Of a stretch of DNA of 22,180 nt, positions 17,708-22,180 are shown in pieces. Positions within the stretch are counted from its first letter, which is position 1; the number at the start of each line of letters is the position of its first letter. Position numbers and translations under genes: made by a program. The DNA lies in NCBI GenBank assembly GCA_021107345.1, contig JAIOSX010000128.1, positions 1 through 22,180 on the forward strand, in the 5' to 3' direction. The notes under the pieces are model-generated. The model was not told where the DNA came from and did no database searches. It worked only from the letters and a program-made list of their open reading frames with translations. This DNA comes from Candidatus Aegiribacteria sp. (GTDB lineage Bacteria; Fermentibacterota; Fermentibacteria; Fermentibacterales; Fermentibacteraceae).

Positions 17708-19051
17708 TTAGATTGAAACAAGTTTACGTTTGATTTCCTCGATCTTTCTTTCAAGTTCAGGATCTTTTTCCATTAGTTCTTTTATCCTGTCTATAGAGTT
17801 AAGTACTGTAGAATGGTCTCTTCCAGAAAAGAAAGAACCTATCTCCATAAGAGACATGGAAGTTAGTTCTCTAATAATTGACATGGCTATCTGTCTTGGA
17901 ACAAGAATACTACGCTTTCTTTGCTTACCCTTGAGCTGACTGGGAGAAACATCAAAGCTTTCGGCAACAATAGACGTAATATTGCCAGGAGTGAGCCTTC
18001 TTGTAATAGTTCCAAGAGAAGAACGTATCTCCTTCTGAGCAAGATCCATGTCTACATTGCATCCTGTAAGCCTGGACATTGCAGCAAGTCTGTGAATTAC
18101 ACCGGAAAGCTGTCTGACGTTCTTTCTTATAGAAGATGCAATAAAATCAAGAACATCAAGATTAACATCAAGTTCCTCGTCTCTTACAAGAAGCTGCAGT
18201 ATTGCAAGACGGGTTTCGTATTCGGGAGGCTTAATATCGGCAACAAGACCGGACTGGAAACGACTGATCAATCTTTCAGGAAGATCAGGAAGCTCGTGTG
18301 GTGGTCTATCCGAGGTAAGGACAATTTGTTTACCTTGCTGGTGAAGCTCATTGAAACGGTGAAAGAACGCTTCTTGAGTTTCAACTTTACCTTTGAGGAA
18401 TTGTACGTCATCCATGAGAAAGTAGTCGATACCATGGAAAAGCTTCCTGAAAGAAGTGTAGTCATTCTGCAGCACGCATTTAATAAATGTTTCAACAAGA
18501 AGTTCTGTAGAAATGTATCTGAAAGTTCTATTTGAACCCTCGTGTCTAAGGTGATGAGCTATAGCCTGGATAAGGTGAGTTTTACCAAGGCCGACCCCGC
18601 CGTAGATGAAAAGAGGATTGTAATTGGTAGAACCAACTTCACGACTGACAGCAAGAGCTCCTGCATGGGCAAGCTGGTTGCTGGGGCCCACGACGAAATG
18701 ATCGAACGTATAGTTTGAGCGGAGAAAAGATAAGTTGGCAGAAGAAGGTTCTCTGCTAGGAGTAAGTGTTTCGCTACTGGAAGGGCCGGGTTCAGCAGGA
18801 TCACCAATAAATTGAAGAGCCAGTTCGCTCATTCCGGAAATATCCCGGATAATATCCTCCAGCATGTTTCCGAAACGGGATTTAACATGTCCGGCGACAA
18901 ATGTGTTTCTGAACCTTATAACAAGTCTTGTACCGTTGATGTCTTCGTAGTTTGAATTCTTCAACCATGCTTCGAATTCGGTTGATTCCAGTCTGTTCTC
19001 TGCCTCAAGAAGACAGCGGTTCCATAAGTCTGAAGGATTTAAAAGTTCCAT
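17708..19051 (-). CDS. dnaA: Chromosomal replication initiator DnaA
   Basis: This AAA+ initiator binds DnaA boxes and melts the origin. I chose the ATG at 19051 (447 residues), because a GGA lies 6 nt before it and the protein then opens MELLNPSDLWNRCLLEAENR, as DnaA proteins do. A frame extension upstream to 19102 starts with an unlikely Cys-rich peptide. Domain I is followed by a short Pro/Ser linker. The AAA+ domain has Walker A GGVGLGKTH at 151-159, Walker B in FLMDDVQFLKGK and the sensor region VLTSDRPPHELPDLPERLISRF. The C-terminal DNA-binding signature GRDHSTVLNSI is at about 410-420. It is divergent from rpmH across the origin gap. Confidence 0.98.
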   Translation of the reverse strand: MELLNPSDLWNRCLLEAENRLESTEFEAWLKNSNYEDINGTRLVIRFRNTFVAGHVKSRFGNMLEDIIRDISGMSELALQFIGDPAEPGPSSSETLTPSREPSSANLSFLRSNYTFDHFVVGPSNQLAHAGALAVSREVGSTNYNPLFIYGGVGLGKTHLIQAIAHHLRHEGSNRTFRYISTELLVETFIKCVLQNDYTSFRKLFHGIDYFLMDDVQFLKGKVETQEAFFHRFNELHQQGKQIVLTSDRPPHELPDLPERLISRFQSGLVADIKPPEYETRLAILQLLVRDEELDVNLDVLDFIASSIRKNVRQLSGVIHRLAAMSRLTGCNVDMDLAQKEIRSSLGTITRRLTPGNITSIVAESFDVSPSQLKGKQRKRSILVPRQIAMSIIRELTSMSLMEIGSFFSGRDHSTVLNSIDRIKELMEKDPELERKIEEIKRKLVSI

Positions 19052-19108
19052 AAGCATTCCAATCAATAACGTGGGCCTAAAGCAATAGCATGCAGCAAAC
19101 AACGGTAT

Positions 19109-19117
19109 TTATCCACA
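19109..19117 (+). promoter_or_regulatory. Perfect DnaA box upstream of dnaA
   Basis: TTATCCACA lies 58 nt before the chosen dnaA start. It is the only full match in this gap. A site here could serve dnaA autoregulation, origin function or both. Confidence 0.6.
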
Positions 19118-19174
19118 GGGATATCAACAATCAGCATACAGGGTAACTTAATGAAATATAACAAATTAAAAAAC

Positions 19175-19196
19175 GAGAATGCCCGGAAGCATACTC
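19175..19196. repeat. Short imperfect inverted repeat in the dnaA-rpmH gap
   Basis: GAGAATGC and GCATACTC flank a 6-nt CCGGAA loop and pair at seven of eight positions, with one A-A mismatch. No T-run follows on either side that would make it a standard terminator. It may be incidental or an origin/regulatory structure. Confidence 0.3.
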
Positions 19197-19241
19197 TCTG
19201 TTGAAAACCTTATGGCATATATAAGGAGCTGACACAAATAC

Positions 19242-19270
19242 TTGACATAAATGATTATATTGGCTAACTT
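19242..19270 (+). promoter_or_regulatory. Likely promoter of the rpmH-rnpA-yidD-yidC operon
   Basis: A perfect -35 TTGACA (19242-19247) is followed after 17 nt by TAACTT (19265-19270), a -10 that matches at the first two and last positions. It would give a leader of nearly 100 nt before the rpmH and rnpA starts. The -10 is weak, so a neighbouring site remains possible. Confidence 0.45.
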
Positions 19271-19328
19271 CCACAATCGTTGACTCCAGAGATAGATATT
19301 TACCTGATTGTTGAAACTGATACAGTAA

Positions 19329-19347
19329 TCAAGGCGTCGTCAAGGCG
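19329..19347 (+). repeat. Direct repeat TCAAGGCG in the rpmH leader
   Basis: TCAAGGCG occurs at 19329-19336 and again at 19340-19347, with start points 11 nt apart, about one helical turn. It lies just before the shared Shine-Dalgarno of rpmH and rnpA and would be in the transcribed leader. No function is assigned. Confidence 0.4.
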
Positions 19348-19354
19348 AGTTTTC

Positions 19355-19360
19355 AGGAAA
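19355..19360 (+). promoter_or_regulatory. Single Shine-Dalgarno shared by rnpA and rpmH
   Basis: AGGAAA is the only good ribosome-binding sequence here. From AGGA the spacing is 7 nt to the rnpA ATG at 19366, 14 nt to the rpmH ATG at 19373 and 4 nt to a GTG at 19363 in the rnpA frame. The geometry favours rnpA initiation at 19366 and makes initiation at the two genes potentially competitive. Confidence 0.6.
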
Positions 19361-19365
19361 GAGTG

Positions 19366-19839
19366 ATGATTAATGAAAAGAACCTTTCAGCCAAGCAACC
19401 TGTCGAAGGCAAGAAGACACGGATTTCGGAAAAGAATGTCGACGAAGAGCGGCAGAAGAACAATCAGTGCCAGGAGAAAAAAGGGAAGAAAGAAATTGAT
19501 TCCCTAAGACAGATAGAGAGAACCCTGAAGAAAGGTTACCAGTTCAGAAGAGTTTTCAGGAAAGGTAGAGCTTTCAGGGGTGTATCATTCAGGGCAGTGT
19601 ATACAAAGAATACCCTGGGCAATATACGCCTGGGGTTTTCACTTTCCGCGAAAAGCGGAAACGCAGTTAAAAGAAATCTTATGAGAAGAAGAATTAAGGG
19701 ACTGAACCGACAGAACGGTAAAAGGGTCGGAGTGGATATAGTTATATTGCCGGCTGGAAAGCTGAAGGATGCAAGATGGGTGGATATCCGTGAGGATTTT
19801 ATGAAACTGATGTCCATAATAAGAAACGATAACTGCTGA
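19366..19839 (+). CDS. rnpA: RNase P protein component, extended form overlapping rpmH
   Basis: This is the protein subunit of RNase P, which helps the catalytic RNA remove 5' leaders from tRNA precursors. The conserved core begins near residue 52 with [20 protein letters not shown] and continues through [18 protein letters not shown] to the C-terminal helix. The reading frame has no ATG, GTG or TTG between the starts at 19363/19366 and the core, so a protein of 157 residues with a Lys/Glu-rich extension of about 50 residues is implied. Usual RnpA has about 110-125 residues. The whole rpmH gene lies inside the extension in another frame. The RNR motif is altered to RNL. ATG 19366 was preferred over GTG 19363 on Shine-Dalgarno spacing. 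A non-standard CTG start after rpmH is the main alternative. Confidence 0.88.
   Translation: MINEKNLSAKQPVEGKKTRISEKNVDEERQKNNQCQEKKGKKEIDSLRQIERTLKKGYQFRRVFRKGRAFRGVSFRAVYTKNTLGNIRLGFSLSAKSGNAVKRNLMRRRIKGLNRQNGKRVGVDIVILPAGKLKDARWVDIREDFMKLMSIIRNDNC
19373..19507 (+). CDS. rpmH: 50S ribosomal protein L34
   Basis: This 44-residue, extremely basic protein of the large ribosomal subunit begins [20 protein letters not shown] and ends in an Arg/Lys-rich tail with GRKKLIP. These are the universal features of L34, including the HGFR motif at residues 16-19. Length is normal (44-46). It reads in a different frame from rnpA and is wholly contained within it: its ATG is 4 nt beyond the rnpA ATG, and its TAA at 19505-19507 falls just before the conserved RnpA core. 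It is the usual first gene of the rpmH-rnpA-yidD-yidC operon beside dnaA. Confidence 0.97.
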   Translation: MKRTFQPSNLSKARRHGFRKRMSTKSGRRTISARRKKGRKKLIP

Positions 19840-19852
19840 AAAGAAATAATCG

Positions 19853-20116
19853 ATGAGTCAAAAAGACTGCAGAATAAGAAAAGCAACGGAGTCTTTACTC
19901 GTATGTACAATTAAGGGATACAGGAAATTCATATCGCCATTGTTTCCGTCGAGCTGCATATATACACCAACATGCAGTGTTTATGCAGAAGCCGCTATAA
20001 GGAGGTACGGAGTCATCAAGGGATTAAGACTAGCAATATTGCGTCTTCTCAGATGCCATCCATTCAGAGAAGGCGGATACGATCCTGTTCCGGAAGAATG
20101 GGAGAGCCGTAAATGA
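19853..20116 (+). CDS. yidD: Membrane protein insertion efficiency factor YidD
   Basis: This 87-residue basic protein is associated with the inner membrane and assists YidC-dependent membrane protein insertion. The family pattern is clear: YRKFISPLFPSSCIYTPTCS with the paired cysteines of SCxYxPTCS, then YAEAAIRRYGVIKG and the invariant HPFREGGYDPVP near the end. Length is typical (70-90). It starts 13 nt after rnpA and overlaps the yidC start by 4 nt (ATGA), indicating coupled translation. Confidence 0.96.
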   Translation: MSQKDCRIRKATESLLVCTIKGYRKFISPLFPSSCIYTPTCSVYAEAAIRRYGVIKGLRLAILRLLRCHPFREGGYDPVPEEWESRK

Positions 20117-21702
20117 GTGATCAAAAAAGACTACTTATCGCCGCTGTTTTAATGGCGGCAGTACTGTTTATTAGCTGGCAGTTTATGGGGAATTCTACAA
20201 CATCTGATAGTACACAAAATACGCAGCAGACAATAGAGTATGTACAGCAGGAACAGCAGCAGATGGTAGAGGATTCTATATCTACAGGCAAAGAAAGTAA
20301 TGAAATAGTTTCCAGCAAAGTGCACAACACAGATATGGAAGTTGTATTACCTGATGAAAGGGTAATTAAAGTAATAGTATTTGATGGCGATAAGATAATT
20401 GTTGAGGCAGACATATCAACAGCAGGTGGAACCGTAACAGGATGGAAACTACCACAATACGAGGATATGCCGGGAACCGGAAGCGGAGAATGCATAAACT
20501 TCGACGGAAACAGCTGGATTCGGAATAGCACGCTATTCGAAACTTCAACGGAAGACACTCTTCTTATTAATGACACTCCAGAGACACTGGTGTTTAATGA
20601 CCCTTCTGGCGAAGGCGAAATAAGATATACATTTACGCCGGGAATGTACGGTTTCCTTTATGAAACAGAAGGATTTGATGAAATAGCAGTGCTGAACGCC
20701 GGAATACTGCCGGTAAGCGAAATGAATTCCAATGTTTCAAGATATTTCAAGGCACAGTGGAACGCAGAGAAGGTAAAAGACAAGGGTTCGAATAGTATTA
20801 CAGAGGATGCACAGGTAGGTAATGTAGAGTGGATAGCAGCAAGATCGCAGTACTTCGCGATTATAATGATGCCGCAATCATATGATAGAGCATATGGATA
20901 TCTGTACGCATCGGAAGAAGACGAATCTCCATCAATAGGATTACAGGACAACAGGATATTTATATATGCAGGCCCACTTGATTACGGAAGAATGAGAGCA
21001 CTGGGCAGGGATACCCACAGACTGGTTGACTTCGGATGGCCGATAATAAGGGATATTGGACGACTGCTGTTCTGGTTCTGTACGTCAGTACTTGCATTCG
21101 TCAGCAACTGGGGAATCAAGATTATACTGCTCGCAGTAGTGCTTAAAGTTGTTCTCATGCCGCTTACAACAAAGAGTTTCAAATCGATGGCAATGCTTAA
21201 ACAGGTGCAGCCAAAAATGAAAGAACTGCAGGAAAAGTATAAGAACGATCCGAAGGCACTGCAGAGCGCAATGCAGAAACTATACAGAGAAGAGGGTGTG
21301 AACCCGCTAGGAGGATGCCTTCCGCTTATTATGCAGATGCCAGTATTCTTTGCTCTATACCGTGTTCTTGCAAATTCGGTTCAACTTAGAGGAGCCCCAT
21401 TCATATTATGGATTAACGATCTGTCAAAACCGGAAATACTGATCCCATTAAAGTCGCCGGTGTTAGGGCTTCATGGTATTGGAATACTTGCACTTCTTAT
21501 GGGAATAGCGATGTTCCTGCAGCAGAAAATGACAATGACCGATCAGAACCAGAAGGGTATGATGTACATGATGCCGATATTCATGACATTCCTATTCATG
21601 AGATTCCCGGCAGGGCTTACAATGTACTGGTTTACGAACAGCCTGCTGACGATCTGGCAGCAGCAGCTTATCAAGAAGAAACTTGAGACGGTCAAGAAAT
21701 GA
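20113..21702 (+). CDS. yidC: Membrane protein insertase YidC
   Basis: This 529-residue Oxa1-family insertase puts proteins into the inner membrane alone or with SecYEG. An N-terminal membrane helix (about 7-25) is followed by a Gln/Ser-rich linker and a periplasmic beta domain (about 70-300), the Gram-negative layout. The conserved core begins at NWGIKIILLAVVLKVVLMPL. The groove arginine (E. coli Arg366) is replaced by Lys345, which keeps the positive charge. The cytoplasmic hairpin (QPKMKELQEKYKNDP) and EEGVNPLGGCLPLIMQMPVFFALY follow, with the last helices near 455-515. Jag, which often follows yidC, is absent here. Confidence 0.97.
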   Translation: MSDQKRLLIAAVLMAAVLFISWQFMGNSTTSDSTQNTQQTIEYVQQEQQQMVEDSISTGKESNEIVSSKVHNTDMEVVLPDERVIKVIVFDGDKIIVEADISTAGGTVTGWKLPQYEDMPGTGSGECINFDGNSWIRNSTLFETSTEDTLLINDTPETLVFNDPSGEGEIRYTFTPGMYGFLYETEGFDEIAVLNAGILPVSEMNSNVSRYFKAQWNAEKVKDKGSNSITEDAQVGNVEWIAARSQYFAIIMMPQSYDRAYGYLYASEEDESPSIGLQDNRIFIYAGPLDYGRMRALGRDTHRLVDFGWPIIRDIGRLLFWFCTSVLAFVSNWGIKIILLAVVLKVVLMPLTTKSFKSMAMLKQVQPKMKELQEKYKNDPKALQSAMQKLYREEGVNPLGGCLPLIMQMPVFFALYRVLANSVQLRGAPFILWINDLSKPEILIPLKSPVLGLHGIGILALLMGIAMFLQQKMTMTDQNQKGMMYMMPIFMTFLFMRFPAGLTMYWFTNSLLTIWQQQLIKKKLETVKK

Positions 21703-21741
21703 TTATTTCCGAAAGACATGTTTTGCATGGAAGAGTAAGAC

Positions 21742-22180
21742 ATGGATTTAATATCACCTGAAATAATCTGTGCCGTTGCAACACCGGAGGGAACATCCGC
21801 TCTTTCTGTAATAAGAGTGAGCGGAAAAGGATCGTTTGAGCTTTTAGAAACCATAATGTCACTTGAAAAGAACCGATTGAGGGGAATGCGTCGATCGGTC
21901 GGAAGAGTTTTTGAAAGAGGTCGATCTGTTGATGAAGTGGTGGCTATATCGTGGCCGGAAGGAAGAAGCTTTACCGGTGAGGAAATGGTAGAGATCATAT
22001 GTCATGGAATTCCAGGATCAATCAGGACAATAATAGAAATATTAATAAAAATGGGAGCAAGAAGAGCCGAACCAGGCGAATTCGCAAGAAGAGCATTCGC
22101 TAACGGAAGGCTGAATGCAGTTCAGATAATTTCTCTTGCTGCATTATGGGATACGGAAAGGGAAAGCAAGGTATTTGCAG
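21742..22180 (+). CDS. mnmE: tRNA modification GTPase MnmE, N-terminal part
   Basis: MnmE with MnmG installs the carboxymethylaminomethyl group on wobble uridine 34 of several tRNAs. The window holds 146 codons, covering the folate-binding N-terminal domain and the beginning of the helical domain; the G domain lies outside. The opening ICAVATPEGTSALSVIRVSG, the WPEGRSFTGEEMVEIICHG segment and PGEFARRAFANGRLN align with the family. Some normally strong positions differ: the GRGG of the ATPPGRGG motif is absent, GHGG is CHGI, and the stretch usually LDLxQAEAxxDLI reads LNAVQIISLAALW. The start ATG at 21742 is 39 nt after yidC. The position after yidC is conserved in many bacteria. Confidence 0.88.
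   Translation, partial: MDLISPEIICAVATPEGTSALSVIRVSGKGSFELLETIMSLEKNRLRGMRRSVGRVFERGRSVDEVVAISWPEGRSFTGEEMVEIICHGIPGSIRTIIEILIKMGARRAEPGEFARRAFANGRLNAVQIISLAALWDTERESKVFA

Larger units (their letters stand above)
19052..19372. other. dnaA-rpmH intergenic region, candidate oriC and divergent promoters
   Basis: This gap of about 320 nt separates leftward dnaA from rightward rpmH. It holds a perfect DnaA box TTATCCACA at 19109-19117, an A/T-rich tract at 19146-19174, an imperfect inverted repeat at 19175-19196, a rightward promoter candidate at 19242-19270 and a minus-strand TATAAT at 19254-19259 that could belong to a dnaA promoter, although no good -35 accompanies it. A direct repeat lies at 19329-19347. 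Only one good DnaA box is present, so if this is the origin it probably works together with the dnaA-dnaN spacer as a bipartite origin. Confidence 0.6.

Noticed and set aside
17478..17754. Two minus-strand frames in the dnaA-dnaN spacer
   Set aside because: The peptides are low-complexity translations of A/T-rich regulatory DNA. One overlaps the dnaA 3' end, and neither has a credible ribosome-binding site.
17921..18535. Plus-strand open frame of 204 codons
   Set aside because: It is antisense to the AAA+ domain of dnaA and has no ribosome-binding site or recognisable features.
19052..19102. Longer DnaA start at 19102
   Set aside because: The added 17 residues are Cys-rich and unlike any DnaA N-terminus, while ATG 19051 has a well-spaced GGA Shine-Dalgarno and a standard opening.
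19269..19277. Possible second DnaA box near the rpmH promoter (ACTTCCACA-like)
   Set aside because: It has three mismatches to the consensus and no clustering with other boxes.
19536..19910. Minus-strand frame opposite rnpA
   Set aside because: It is the shadow of a basic Arg/Lys-rich gene and shows only Phe/Leu/Ser-rich low complexity.
1..22180. tRNA, rRNA, CRISPR arrays, insertion sequences, phage or defence genes
   Set aside because: None was seen. No repeat-spacer pattern, transposase motif or tRNA cloverleaf was found by reading, and the genes are core housekeeping genes apart from the unknown large protein.

Overview
This window looks like the replication-origin neighbourhood of a bacterial chromosome joined to an energy-metabolism operon. 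Everything from position 1 to about 19,051 is transcribed leftward (minus strand) and everything from about 19,363 to the end is transcribed rightward (plus strand). The switch falls in a 0.3 kb gap between dnaA and rpmH. The order is dnaA, dnaN, a DUF721/DciA-like gene, gyrB and gyrA on one side, and rpmH, rnpA, yidD, yidC and mnmE on the other. This is the ancestral bacterial oriC arrangement, but recF and jag are absent from their usual places.

Left part (1-5,937): a V/A-type ATPase operon reading leftward in the order G/H-like stalk, I, K, E, C, F, A (A is cut by the window edge). This matches, as I recall it, the Thermus-type order. The proteolipid K carries every residue of the known sodium site of the Enterococcus hirae enzyme, so the machine is predicted to move Na+. 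Just upstream is an AT-rich spacer with a tight cluster of DnaA-box sequences.

Middle part (6,118-11,513): a bactofilin gene, a small membrane-anchored coiled-coil protein, an L-asparaginase, and a 1,196-residue all-helical protein that I do not recognise. Positions 11,573-19,051 hold gyrA, gyrB, the DUF721/DciA-like gene, dnaN and dnaA. DnaA-box-like 9-mers lie in the dnaN promoter, ahead of dnaA and ahead of gyrA, suggesting that DnaA coordinates the cluster.

Right part (19,373-22,180): rpmH (ribosomal protein L34) is completely nested, out of frame, inside an extended rnpA frame. The two ATG codons are 4 nt apart and share one Shine-Dalgarno sequence. This is the arrangement described in Thermus. 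yidD and yidC (overlapping by 4 nt) and the start of mnmE follow.

Organism: YidC has an N-terminal membrane segment and a large periplasmic domain, which suggests a cell with an outer membrane. The V/A-type ATPase with a sodium site suggests an anaerobe or fermenter. The combination fits a little-studied lineage rather than a common model phylum, but the sequence alone does not let me place it. I see no tRNA, rRNA, CRISPR array, insertion sequence or prophage gene.
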